DNA of 64,000 nt, from contig NW_020194685.1 in NCBI RefSeq assembly GCF_002865645.1, positions 882,807 through 946,806 on the forward strand. The letters are read 5' to 3'. Under the pieces are notes generated by a model. The model had not been told where the DNA came from. It did not search any database and saw only the letters and a list, made by a program, of their open reading frames with translations. The position numbers were made by a program, and so were the translations under genes. Position 1 is the first letter of the stretch, and each line of letters opens with the position of its first letter. Below are positions 46,037-58,200 of this stretch, piece after piece. Source of the stretch: Hyaloscypha bicolor E (lineage: Eukaryota; Ascomycota; Leotiomycetes; Helotiales; Hyaloscyphaceae).

Positions 46037-48837
46037 CAAATGAGCTAAAATCGACTTTCCAAAAGAAGTATAATATCTTTAGAACTATACTTTTCTCACC
46101 CCCTCCTATTATAGTACCTATTAGTCTAATAGACTATAGGCCTAGCTTAAAGTAGAACTGGCCTATTTTATCTAAAATAGAGCTAGAATAAGCCTATATC
46201 TCTAAGATAAAAAGGAAAACCCCTGGACCAGACTTAGTTACTTAAGGGATTATAGTTCATACTTATAGAGCTTCTCCAGATATCTTTTATAGGCTATATT
46301 CCTTATTTATTAATAAGGGATACTACCCTAAAGTCTGGAAACAAGCTACTGGCTTTATTCTAAAGAAATTAGGGAAACCAAACTATTTCCTACCCAAAGC
46401 ATATCGAGTTATTTCCCTACTTAATTATTTAGGGAAGGTTTCTGAGAGAATACTAGCTAGGCGACTTAGCTATTTAGCCGAGACTAGTAACCTACTATAC
46501 CACTCCCAAATAGGAGGTAGGCTCTACAAGTCAGCTATTAATACTACTTTACTATTACAAAATGAAATAGAATCAAATAAGTCCTATAAGCTAAAAACTA
46601 GTACTCTCTTTCTAGATATTAAAGGCGCCTTCAATTATATATCTAAGAATAGGCTATTACAGATCATAATTAGTTTATTATTACTTACTAGCCTTATTCT
46701 CTAGGTATTATTATTCCTAGACAACCGAGTATTATAACTAGCTTTTAATAATAGTATAGAAGCATTTAGGTCTATATTTACTAGTATTCTATAAGGTAGT
46801 CCTATATCTCCTATATTATTCCTTATCTATATCCGAAACTTATTTAAGTTAGCAAATATCAAATTCAGATCCTATTTAGATAATATATCCCTTACTACCG
46901 CTTCTAAAAGTCTTAAAAAGAATATAAAGACCCTAGAACGGGAAGTAAAGGATATAGTTAACTTAGGGAAAAAGAATACTATTAGCTTTAATATAGATAA
47001 AACAGAGCTTATTTATTTTAATAATTCCAAAAATAAGCCTAGTCTAAAACTACCTAATAAGGAACTAGTTTCCCCTAGTAAAGTAGTTAAATGGCTAGGG
47101 ATCTATTTTAATAAAAATCTCAGATTTAAGAAATATATAGCCTATAGGATATCCAAAGCAAAACAAGCCTTTTATAAGATATAAAGACTTACGAATATAT
47201 TATATAGCTTATTTCCTTTTATAATTAGACAGCTATATTTAGCCTGTATTACTAGTATAATAGACTATAGTTCTATACTATAGTAGAAGACTAAAAGTAA
47301 AGCTCAAATTCGGCCTTTATAGGCGATTCAAAACCTAGTCCTAAGGAAAACCCTAGGAGTATTCAAAACTACTCCTATTATTCCTATAGAGGTCGAATTA
47401 GCTTTAGTTTCACCTATTATAAGGCTAAACTATAGTTAATATTAATATGCCTTCCGTATCCTTAAACTAAGTCTAAAACACCCTATTAGACTAGAGTTCG
47501 AGAAATTCTTCTAAAAATCTAGAGATTTAGAAGTAATAGAATCTGATATAAACTCTATTTATAGTCTAAATACTAATCTAAAGTAAGATCGCTTGGCTAA
47601 AAAGTCTCAAATAGAAACTATAGTAGATTCTATTAGTAATCTAGTAGACCCTAGAGATCTAGAGACTATAAGATACTTCTATTTCGCTTCCTGAGATAGA
47701 GAAGTGCCTTATAAAATTACTATATTAAAAGAGCCAAAGGAAGAGACTACTATATTATATAATTTCTATCTAAAGACTTTATATAATAGTAGCTTTATAC
47801 TATCTATATATATAGATAGATCTCAAACTAAAAAAGGAATCGGAGTAGGCCTAGGGCTTGTGGTTTATAGTTACAAAACTCCTTATATTCCGGTTATAGC
47901 TAAATATAAAGAAAGCCAGAATATAGGAGCTAGTACTATAGTCTATAACGGAGAACTAGAAGGTATTACTAGGGCTATTAAATATACTAGTAATAAAGCA
48001 AAGAGAGGAGAGCTTTTTAATATCTATATAAATAACCAAGCTAGTTTACTAAGACTAAAAACTCCTTCTAATAAGCCCGGTCAAAGTTAATAGATTAGAG
48101 CTATATTAGCTACTAAGGCCCTTAAAGCTAAAGGAGCTAATATAGAACTAATCTGGGTTCCAGGATATACGGATATAATAGGGAATAAAGAAGCAGATAT
48201 ACTAGCTAAGCTAGGTACTACTTCTCCTATATTAGAACCTGAATTAGTAAAAACCTCCTTTGCTTTCCTAGGGATTAAAATTAATAAAGTTAAGAAACTA
48301 GAATACAGACTACTTTTAGAATCTTATACTAAACCGAAAACCCAGCTAGAATTATATAATAATATATATCCGTAAAAAGTATCCAGAAAAATAAACCTAC
48401 CTATAGGAATATTTAGGCCTATAGCTAGTATATTCTTCTAGCTAAAGCTAGGCTACGGATATTTAAAGTCCTATTTATATAGGCTAAAAATAGCATCTAA
48501 TAACAAATATAAATATAGCAAAACTGAGAATACAAAGTACCTCCTTCTATATTATATACTATATAGGGAGGAACGTTTTAGACTATTTAGTCTATTTAAA
48601 GGGAGCCTGGAAGCTAGTGCTTTTAACCTACGGTTACTATTATATACGGAAATTAGGATATCAAATATACTAGTATTCTTAAAAGAAACTAGTATATATA
48701 CAAGAAAATGGCATATTAAGCGAAGTATAGAAGTAGAGGAAGTGGAAATAGGGGAGGAAATAGGGGAGGAAATAGAAGAGGAAATAGGGGAGGAAATAGG
48801 GGAGGAAATAGGAGAGGAAATAGGAGAAGAGGAATAG
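46037..48837 (+). pseudogene. LINE ORF2 C-terminal two-thirds (copy F): RT and RNase H
   Basis: Begins in the linker before RT. RT runs 46150-47060 with KTPGPD, SERILARRL and YLDN for YLDD near 46875. RNase H is open for 128 codons (47704-48090): the DGSQ motif reads DRSQ, GELEG is kept near 47950 and DNQAS reads NNQAS, so two of the acidic residues are compromised. GNKEAD lies near 48180. About five EIGE-type repeat units follow and TAG is at 48835-48837. In register with copy B; stops are TAA/TAG. Confidence 0.85.
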
Positions 48838-49020
48838 AGGAAAAGGAGAATAGGAAATAGGAGAGGATTTGCGATTTATACTCATTTTCTTTATTTCTTT
48901 AAGTTTTTATTCTAGGGATACATCCCCAACTATTTATTACACCTATATTGGATTTTGGGCCTGTATATTAGCTACTGAGACACATGCTAGCTAGCTAGCC
49001 GTACTATATAGTTCTAAACT

Positions 49021-49026
49021 AATAAA
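49021..49026 (+). promoter_or_regulatory. AATAAA polyadenylation signal, LINE F
   Basis: AATAAA about 14 bases before the A-run. Confidence 0.7.
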
Positions 49027-49048
49027 GTACATTAAAAGGGAAAAAAAA

Positions 49049-49060
49049 ACTAGGCTTATT
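49049..49060. repeat. Right target-site duplication of LINE F
   Basis: ACTAGGCTTATT; partner of 46025-46036. Confidence 0.85.
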
Positions 49061-51106
49061 ATACTAATTTTTACTTCTAGTTTTTATTATTATTAATAAA
49101 TACGTTTTTATTATAATAGATATTTCTAGTTATATAATAAAGCTAGAGGCTTATAATATATTCTTAGCCTACTAGATTACTAAGTTCTTTAATAAGTATA
49201 GACTTATAAAAGACGAAATTAATTATTTTATAGCTAATCTTCTTAGTAGTTCTATTTCTATTATACTAGTATAAGATATAACTAGCTATATTATATTTAG
49301 AGATAAGGCGGCTCAGGTTATCTAGTTTTAGTACTTCTAATTATTTATAAAATAAATCGAGGTTATAAGATAACTTTATAAAGATTTTGTTTTTAAATAT
49401 AAGGCCCAAGATATATTTGGGCTAGTTTATATATATATAGCAAATCTTGTTTCCGGACTAGCTTTCTATTAAGTTAGGAATTAGTTCTTTTCTCCTATTT
49501 CTATAATAAAATAATATCTATAATAAATTATATAAAACTTTATAAGATCTAATATTATATTTATAATTATTTATATTAAATATCTAGTTAATAAAAGACT
49601 TATATAAATTCTTTACTTTAATATAAATCTATAAACCTACTTATATATTAGAGCCGCCTCCTAGCTTACTTAGTAAATACTCTAAGATCTTAGATAAAGT
49701 CTCTCTAGACTTACTTATCTAATTTTAAATAATATTAGATAATATTTATTAAAAGCTTCTATAGCTTTTTTGGTCTAGCTATTCCATAGTTCTCTAATAT
49801 AATAATATTTATATAAATAAGGCTATTAGCTATATTATAAATAAGTATTTATATAGTATTTTTCCTTTTTCTTTCTTATTATATTCTAGAATAATATCTA
49901 GAAAGATAAAGACTAATTATTTTATTATAGATATTATTAATTAGACTAATATTAAAATTATTTTATTATAAATATTATTAATTAGACTAATATTAAAATT
50001 ATTTTATTTAGTATATTTCTTATAAATATAGAGGTTATTTTTAGTATTTAAACTAGAACTAACTAGTACTTTTATTTTAATTATTATAGCCTTTAGTAAT
50101 TATTTTAGAAAACTTTTTATAAAATAACTAGCTATATCTCGAAAGATAATTAGTATTTAATTAAAGTTATAAAGCTATTTGAATTCTTTCGAGAATATAG
50201 CTATAAAAAATATATATATAATTATATATCTTTTGGCCTCATATCTGCTTTAGATAAGCTATTTATTATTATAATAATATATTTCTAGAAGAATTTTATT
50301 TAATTAGATATAGTTTCTATATTAGTCTAATTAACTAATACTTAACTATATTTCTTATTTTACTAAAACCTATATAATTTCATATATATTATCTAAATAT
50401 AACCTAGTATAGTAAAGTTATCTGGAATTCTAATAATAAATAAAGCTTAGAAACTAGTACTAAGCTCCTATTTACTTATATCTATAAATAACATATATAT
50501 ATATAGTTTTATTATATTAAATATATAAGATAATTAATAAAATAAGGCAATTTCTAAAGCTTAAAATAGAAATAAAAGAGCCTTATATATAAGCCTCTAT
50601 TTTATTCTAATAATACTTAGTACTAATAGCTATAATAAGTAATAGTAGCTATAGTATATTAATATATATTACTTGTTTTATATATAGTAAAGTTCCTATA
50701 TACTAAAGTATAAATATAAAGCTAGTATATTTCTCTAATTATTATTTATTATTAATAATAGTAATATAAGAAAATACTAGCTAAAGTACTTTATTAAAAT
50801 TTATTAGAAAAGGGAAAAGCAAATAATATAATTTATATAAATTATAATAAATAAAGAAATAAAAGAAAAAAGGTAATATATTTAAATATACTAGTAAGAA
50901 ATATAATAAGTAGTATTATTAAATTAATTAAGCCAAGCTATAAAGATTTTAGAATTTAATAATAATAAGCTCTTATTAGCTAACTATCTTAATAAATATT
51001 CTTTATATTATATCTAACTAATAAAAATAATATAAGTTTCTATATTCTTAATTACTTTCTTAGCCTAAGATTAGCCTATAGAAGAGTTAGTATTAGTAGG
51101 CTTACT
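49061..51106 (+). pseudogene. Unnamed eroded frame, segment between LINE F and LINE G
   Basis: Plus-strand frame with long runs broken mainly by TAA/TAG. Examples are FIIINKYVFIIID, INYFIANLLSSS, IFGLVYIYIANLVSGLAFY (near 49410-49460) and YISFGLISALDKLF (near 50225-50265). A 41-bp tandem duplication (49917-49998) shifts the frame. The product would be large, Ile/Leu/Tyr-rich after RIP. I do not recognise the family; a transposon protein or a duplicated host gene are both possible. The frame appears to continue beyond LINE G. Confidence 0.4.
49917..49998. repeat. 41-bp near-identical tandem duplication
   Basis: Units at 49917 and 49958 differ at one position (TATAG against TATAA). 41 is not a multiple of three. 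Confidence 0.85.
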
Positions 51107-51119
51107 AGTACTAGACTAG
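51107..51119. repeat. Left target-site duplication of LINE G
   Basis: AGTACTAGACTAG, repeated at 57310-57322. Confidence 0.88.
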
Positions 51120-51259
51120 CAAAACAATTTATTTTCGGTTTTTTTACCCCCCTTACTTTCAGATACACACTTCACCTACCTATAGAACTCACTCAGTATA
51201 CCTAATCCACTTAGCCCCAAGCTCTAGAACCTACTATAAGTAGAACTAGAGCCGGCTAA

Positions 51260-52873
51260 ATGGCCCCCCCGGATCCCCCGGGCTCCAGCCTCCCTAATAT
51301 CGACCCCCAGGACCTCGGAGAACTCCCTGAGAGCCCTAGCTCGGAGCTAGAGCTACCCACTAGCCCCCCATTACCTCGATTCCCCCCGGGTTCCCAGTTC
51401 GCCTTCGATTTAACTACGAACCCCATATCCTCAGACAAACTCGCAGCCCCTTTTTCTCAGCTTAATCAGGCTAGTGCGAATCGACAGAGCCGCATACTAA
51501 ACGGGCTAAAGCGTGGCCCTAGCTCGAGCGATATTAATAGCGATATTGATAAGGAATACCAAAACCACGGAAACCACCACTAATATCAGAACCAAGCTTT
51601 AAATAAAGCTAAACTACTAATCCGCAAAGCCCGAAGCTTAATAGTCAAAGCTATTAGTATTACTACGTCACATGACCAGTAATCTCGACTACTAGATCTA
51701 GTAGAAATCTTCAGGGAATACACAGAATTCGGCCGTATCCGCCATACTAGTACTTTACTAGCCTCTTAAGTAGCGAATCTCGAAAATGCCACTAAACGGA
51801 TCGAAATTCAAGCAAGAACACAAGCAAAAACTACCCCCACGAAGCCTATACAAGCTACACAAGCTAAGCCTACTTGGGCTAGTGTGGCTAGTCAAGAACC
51901 TATAAACTCAGTAAAGGACTAGACTTTAGTATCATATACTAAGTCCAAAAATCAGGGAGGAAATGGCACTAGTACACTTACTAGTAGCGGTAGTGCTCGT
52001 GGCACTAATACGACTAGTGCTCGTAACACTAGCTTATATAGCATACGTAATACTAAAAACACAGCCCTCTCTAGGAAATGTACCTTCCTACTAGCTCATA
52101 TAGAGCAGGCTACTTCCTTTTCAGCTATTTCTACCCGCAATTCGCTTAATACTACTTTCTGCTCTAAGGGAATCAAGGGACTAGTAATCTCTATAGTCTC
52201 TCTTTCCTCAAAGAGTAATATTATAGTAAATACTACCCCTGAGTTCAACTCTGACTTTCTAGTTTAAAATATTGAGATTATAAAGAGGATGCTTCCCTTA
52301 GTTAAAAGTATACAAAAAGGGAAACCATAATATAAAGTTATTATCTACGGTATACCTATTCGTGAGTTCAATATACCCGAAAGAATAGACTTAGTCCTAG
52401 AAGAAATCAAGATCTTTAATAAAGGACTAGAGCCTATTGGCCAGCCTTATTAGGCCACTTCTAAGGAAAAGAGAGACTCAGGCCTCTAGCGAGCCGGTTC
52501 AGTAGTAGTAGCATTCCCTACCGAGATCCAAGCTAATAGAGCTATTAAAAATAGACTCCTTATAGCCGGAATCTCTACTAAGGTAGTAAAATATTATACT
52601 ATCTCTAGTACTATACAGTATACTAAATGCGCAGGGTACGGGCACTTAGATTCTATTTACAAAAGAGAACCTAAGTATTTACTATATAGGGAAAGTCATG
52701 TGACTGAGAACCATTTTTGCTCTATTTATAAAAAGAAGGGTAAAAAGTGCCCCTATATAATCACCAAATGCTCCAATTACTTAAGTACTATATATTCAGC
52801 TAATTCCAAGCTATATGAAGTATACTTAGCTATTAAAGCTACTATAATTCCTACTATTACTATTAATAAGTAA
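51260..52873 (+). pseudogene. LINE ORF1 (copy G)
   Basis: 538 codons including the stop. The N-terminal 107 codons are open (MAPPDPPGSS start, 51260-51583). The SARxT repeat linker lies near 51970-52050, and the middle domain near 52060-52330 has TAA at 52264. In the knuckles (52610-52830) the first Cys pair is lost to Tyr (YTKC). The stop TAA is at 52871-52873. Same role and start as in copy B. Confidence 0.83.
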
Positions 52874-55800
52874 CTATATTAAAGTACTATAATTTAATGT
52901 GAATCATAATGGAACTACTACTGAAAACGTCTTGCAAATAGCTATAGAATTGGATATTAAAGTCCTAGTAATCCAGGAACTATGAGTAATAGTAAGGGAT
53001 AGTAATAATCGGAAATATCATTCTATTATACACTCGAGCTATTATTAAATACTCCCGAATTACGGTATCTTGAGACCTAGAACCTTAATTTACGTAGCCC
53101 GTGAATTACAGGCTAGCCTAGCTCAAAACTTACCAAGTGATCCAGATTGCCTAATTATAGACTTAAGTCTAGGTGTACTAAAAATGCAGCTAATTAATTT
53201 CTATAATACAATTTACCCAGAAGACCCTAATAGTATATTAACTATATTAAGAGAGGATATTTTACCTACTATTCTCTTTAATAGCTCTTTATTACTAGGC
53301 GATTTTAATATATATTATCCTTGGTGGGATTCCCTAAGGCCTTAAAGCAGTCATGTAATCCATTTAATTAGCTATATAGAGAGCCATTCTCTAAGGCTAT
53401 TAAATAAAATAGGGGAAGGTACCTTCTATAGGCCTAATATGTCTACTTCTTCTGTATTAGACTTAAGTTTTACTACTAGTAAAATAGTAACTAAGATCAA
53501 AGACTAGCAAGTACTACCAGACTTAGGTTCTAATTACTTTGGGGTACTATTTACTATTAGTAAGTCGACTTATAGCTCTAGTTCTAATCCAGTCAGATTT
53601 AATACTAGGAAAGCGGACTGGGCTAAATTTATAAGCTACCTTATTAGTAGCCTTAATAATATACCCTTTCCACTTACTAGTATACCTGGAAACCATGAAC
53701 TAAATCTATTAGCTAAAGACTTTACTAATAGAATAGTGGATGCGGCTAGTAATAGTATTCCAAAATCTACTATTAGTCCATATTCTAAACCCTGGTGGAA
53801 TGAGGACTTAAAGACTTTATATAAATCAATGCTATACTATAGCCATAAGTCTAAAGCCTCAGGGTATACTCTCTATAAACAAGAACTCCAAAATGTAAAG
53901 AATACCTACTTTATTACTATTAAAGGCACTAAGCTAATGTATTGGAATAAGTTCTTAGAGAATAAAGACTCCCAGTCAATCTTTAAAGCTATAAAGTACA
54001 CTAAAGATACCTTATATGAACCGATCCCTAGTATCTTAAGTAGTAATAGTGGAAATAGCAGTAATAGTAGTAATAGTAGTAATAGCGATTTAAAGTCGAT
54101 TTTCCAAGAGAAGTGTAATATCTTTAGAGCCGAGCTTTTCCCACTACCCCCTAATACTAAGCCTATTAGCCTAACAAACTATAGGCCTAGTTTAAAGTAG
54201 AACTGGCCTATTCTATCCAGAATAGAGCTAGAACAAGTATGCACTTCTAAGATAAAGGGGAAAACCCCAGGACTAGACTTAGTTACTCAAGAGATTATAG
54301 TTTACGCCTATAGAGCTACTCCAGACATTTTTTATAGGCTATATTCCTTATTTATTAATAAGGGGTACTACCCTAAAGTCTGGAAATAAGCTACTAGCTT
54401 TATTCTAAAGAAATCAGGAAAACCAAACTATTCCCTACCTAAAGCATATCGAGTTATTTCCTTACTTAATTGCTTAGGGAAGGTTTCTGAGAGAATATTA
54501 GCTAAGAGACTTAGTTATTTAGCCGAGACTAGTAACCTATTATACCCCTCCCAAATAGGAGGTAGGCTATATAAGTTAGCTATTAATACTGCTTTATTAC
54601 TACAGAATAAAGTAGAGACTAATAAGTCCTATAAGCTGAAAACTAGTACTCTCTTCCTAGATATTAAAGGTGCCTTCGATTATGTATCCAAGAATAGGCT
54701 ATTACAGATTATAATTAGTTTATTACTACCTACTAGCCTTATTCTCTGGGTATCGTCGTTCCTAGACAACCGGGTATTAAGACTAGCCTTTAATAATAGT
54801 ATCGAAGCATTTAAGTCTATACTTACTAGCATTCTATAAAATAGTCCTATATTACCTATACTATTCCTAATCTATATCAGAGATCTATTTAGATTAGCAA
54901 ATATCAGTTTTAAGTCCTATTTAGACGATATAACCCTTACTACTACTTCTAAAAGTCTTAAACAAAATATAAAGACTTTAGAAAAAGAAGCAAAGGATAT
55001 ATTTGAGCTAGGGAATAAGAATGCTATTAGCTTTAATATAGATAAAACTGAGCTTATTTACTTTAATAATTCCAAAAATAAGCCTAGCTTAAAACTACCT
55101 AACGGAGCTATAGTCCTCCCTAGTAAGATAGTTAAATGGCTAGGAATATACTATAACGAAAAGCTCAGTTTTAAGGAACATATAGCCTATAGGACTTCTA
55201 AAGCAAAACAAGCCTTTTATAGGGTTTAGAGACTTACGAACATATTACGTAATTTATCCCCATTTGCAATTAGATAGCTATATTTAGCCTGTATTACTAG
55301 TATAATAGACTATGGTTCCTTACTATAGTAGAAGACTGAAAATAAAGCTCAAATTAGGCCTTTACAAGCTATCCAGAACCTAGCCCTAAGGAAAACCTTA
55401 GGAGTATTTAAATCAGCTCCTATTATTCCTATAGAGGTCGAATCAGCTTTACTTCCACCTATTATAAGGCTAAACCATAGTCGTCGTTAATATGCCCTCC
55501 GTATCCTTAAATTAAGTCTAAATCACCCTATTAGACTAGAGTTTGAGAAGTCCTTCCAAAGATCTAAGCAATTAGAATCAGTAGACTCTAATATAGACTC
55601 TATTTATAGTCTAAATACAGATCTAGTTCGAGATCATACGGCTAAAATGTCCCAAATTGAAATTATAGTCGATTCTATTAAGGAACTTATAGTCCCTAAG
55701 GACTTAGAGACTATAAGACACTTTTACTTTGCTCCCTGGAACAGAGAAGTACCTTATAAAATCACTATATCAAGATAGCCTAAGGAAGAGACTACTATAT

Positions 55801-57001
55801 TACATAACCTCTATTTAAAGACTTTATATAATAATAGCTCCGTTTTATCTATATATACAGATGGATCTCAAACTCAGAAAGGAATTGGAATAGGCCTAGG
55901 ACTCGTTGTCTATAGTTACGAAACTCCTTATATTCCGGTCGTAGCTAAATATAGAGAAAGCCAGAATATAGGAGCTAGTGCTATAGTCTATAATGGAGAA
56001 CTAGAAGGCATTACTAGAGCTATTGAATACGCTAGTAGTAAAGCAAAGAAAGGGGAGCTCTATAATATCTATATAGATAACCAAGCTGGTTTACTAAGAT
56101 TAAAGACTCCTTCTAATAAGCCGGGACAAAGTCAATAGATTAGAGCTATACTAGCTACTAAAGCCCTTATAGCTAAAGGAGCTAGTATAGAACTAATCTG
56201 GGTCCCAGGCCCATACAGAATTAAATAAAAATCGTGGGAACGAAAGAAGCAGATGTACACTAGCCCTAAAATCAAGGTATACTTCCTCTCTATAATATTA
56301 GAACACCTTGGATAATTTAGTAAAGACTCAAACTCCACTAATTGCTTTCCCTAGGGGGTGTTGCTAATAGTCTAAGGAATAGTTAATAGTTATAGAAAGG
56401 AATCCTGTATAGGTTATAAGTTACATTATTATAGTAATTCTTTTTGTATCGGATATGCTTAAACCCCAAGAACCTAGTCCTTAGTACGAATCAGCTTTTC
56501 ATCTTGGTTATAATAGTAGTCCGCCGTTGCGTAGTAACATTGCACAGGAATACATATCATGTCATGAGTACTCTTTTGGTAGACTCTTAGAAGGTCTACT
56601 CTCAAATAAAGCTGCTATGTGTCTCCTTCTTCCCCCTAATTTAAAGATTGCTTAGGTAGTCTACGGTATTTATATAGAAAATACCTAATTTATCATAGGC
56701 TAAAAATAGTATTTGTAATAGTACAAATGCAAATTGTGGCATGACTGAGTGAATGCAAAGCACCTTCTTTTATATTGTCGAGCTATATAAGGAGGAACGA
56801 AATTAGACTATTTAGTCTATTCAAGGGTAGCTTGGAGGCTAGTGCTTTTAATGCTATGCGAGTTCTATTATATACGGAGATTGGTATACCGAATATACTA
56901 GTATTTTTAAAAGAGACTAGTATATGTACAAGAAAATGGCATATGGACCGAAGCGTGGAAGTAGAAGAAGTGGAAATAGGGGTAGAAATAGGGGAGGAAA
57001 T
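52866..57001 (+). pseudogene. LINE ORF2 (copy G)
   Basis: The start codon is ATA (former ATG) at 52866. Endonuclease: open for 91 codons (53070-53345) with GDFN near 53298 and an intact WWD after it, where other copies have a stop. RT: QGSP eroded to an AxNSP-like string, and YLDD intact (near 54920). RNase H: YTDGSQ near 55857 with D kept, GELEG near 56000 and DNQAG near 56080. After 56205 small insertions break the register repeatedly, although codons near 56775-57014 read correctly again, including KWHMDRS and the EIGE tail. The end is approximate. Confidence 0.82.
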
Positions 57002-57271
57002 AGGGGGGAAATAGGGGTGGAAATAGGGGAGGAAATAGGGGAGGAAATAGGGTGGAAATAGGGGTGGAAATAGGGGATGTGGAAATAGGAAAGTGGGAAT
57101 AGGGGATAGGGGAGGAATCGCGATTTATACTCATTTTCTTTATTTCCTTACTGTTACTGTTCTAGGGGTACGTCCCCAACCATTTATTACACCTATATTG
57201 GAAATTGGGCCTGTATATATAAACACGGAGACACACGCTAGCTAGCTAGCCGTACTATATAGTTCTAGACT

Positions 57272-57277
57272 AATAAA
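57272..57277 (+). promoter_or_regulatory. AATAAA polyadenylation signal, LINE G
   Basis: AATAAA about 13 bases before the poly-A. Confidence 0.7.
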
Positions 57278-57309
57278 GCACGTTAAAAGGAAAAAAAAAA
57301 AAAAAAAAA

Positions 57310-57322
57310 AGTACTAGACTAG
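57310..57322. repeat. Right target-site duplication of LINE G
   Basis: AGTACTAGACTAG after the poly-A; partner of 51107-51119. Confidence 0.88.
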
Positions 57323-58200
57323 GTAATATTAGGCTAACTAGTAAAGACAAGTTCTATATCTTTTAAAATAAATATAAGTAATATAATAATACCTTTCTTG
57401 CCTAACTTAAACTCGATAATAAAAAGCAAGTACTAATTATTATCTTTAATAGCTCCTAAAAACTAAAATTCAAATATATTAGCTAGTTTATTTTTCTTAA
57501 TATAGTTAATAAAATTATTAATAAAGCTAGTAAGATAGTTAATAAAGTTATTATTAATTATATTATTCTTGAATATAAGTATTAGGCCTTTAGTAAACTT
57601 ATAAGAAATCAAATATTTCTTTTTAGGATTAAGCTTAAAGATAATCCCGTGAATATTATTTAGGTTAAGAGAATTAAACTAGATAAGCTTTATTTATTTA
57701 CTAGATATGGTTTTAAATACTATCTCGAGCTTATTCGGGTTAATAGTTTTAATAAGTATAGGCTTAATTAACTTAGTAGGTATAGTATTAATATTTATCT
57801 TAAGCTTAATTTATCTAGTCGGAATATTCTTATATTTATAGAATAGTATAGTAATAAACTTTTTAGTTATCTTATACTAGCTAATAATAGTAATAAGATT
57901 CTTAATATACTATTAGCTAGGGTTTATATTATTATATATTCGAGAAAGTTTATTTTATTTTTAATTAGGAATATTTAATTAATATAGCTTATTATAAATA
58001 GAGTAAGTAGGGCCTTAGATTTATAGGGTATTAGATAATTCTATATTAACTCATATTAGGAGAACCTAAAGCCTATAAATAGGCGAAATAGTTATAATAT
58101 TAGCGGCTGCTATTCGTGGTTTAGTAAGTATATAGTAATAGTACTATAGGGAATATACCCTATTAGAAGTCAAAGATAAGTAAAGTATTAATAGTTATTA
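57323..58200 (+). pseudogene. Unnamed eroded frame, segment after LINE G
   Basis: A plus-strand frame of about 290 codons whose stops are TAA or TAG. It includes KDKFYIF, KLIRNQIFLFRIKLKDNP, KLYLFTRYGFKYYLELIRV and a final SYNISGCYSWFSKY stretch. A second frame (+1) is also sparse in stops, so the reading is not certain. It may be the downstream part of the frame at 49061-51106. No family recognised. Confidence 0.35.

Larger units (their letters stand above)
46037..49048 (+). mobile_element. LINE copy F, 5'-truncated
   Basis: A plus-strand LINE lacking ORF1 and the endonuclease; it starts just before RT (CAAATGAGCTAAAATCGAC) and ends in poly-A at about 49041-49048. It is flanked by a 12-bp duplication. 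It is a clean example of 5' truncation by target-primed reverse transcription. Confidence 0.9.
51120..57309 (+). mobile_element. LINE copy G, full length, with indel-rich 3' third
   Basis: A plus-strand full-length element of 6,190 bp: 5' UTR 51120-51259, ORF1 51260-52873, ORF2 from 52866, 3' UTR and poly-A to 57309, with a 13-bp duplication. From about 56205 to 57230 it departs from every other copy by many one- to few-base insertions. Elsewhere it parallels copy B closely. Confidence 0.92.

Noticed and set aside
36658..49048. LINE E (inverted 5' half) and LINE F (3' half) as one twin-primed insertion
   Set aside because: F has its own 12-bp target duplication, the two overlap by about 140 bases of LINE sequence, and unrelated Gypsy-2 sequence lies between.
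49061..49350. Fungal C2H2/helicase-type protein in the unnamed frame
   Set aside because: Only a His-x4-His-like pair of Tyr could be placed; the Cys positions are Ile/Asp and cannot be reached by RIP.
51256..51438. Gly/Ser-rich minus-strand frame
   Set aside because: It is antisense to the GC-rich start of ORF1 in LINE G.
56132..56338. 68-codon minus-strand frame
   Set aside because: It is antisense to ORF2 at the edge of the indel-rich patch, with no relative in other copies.
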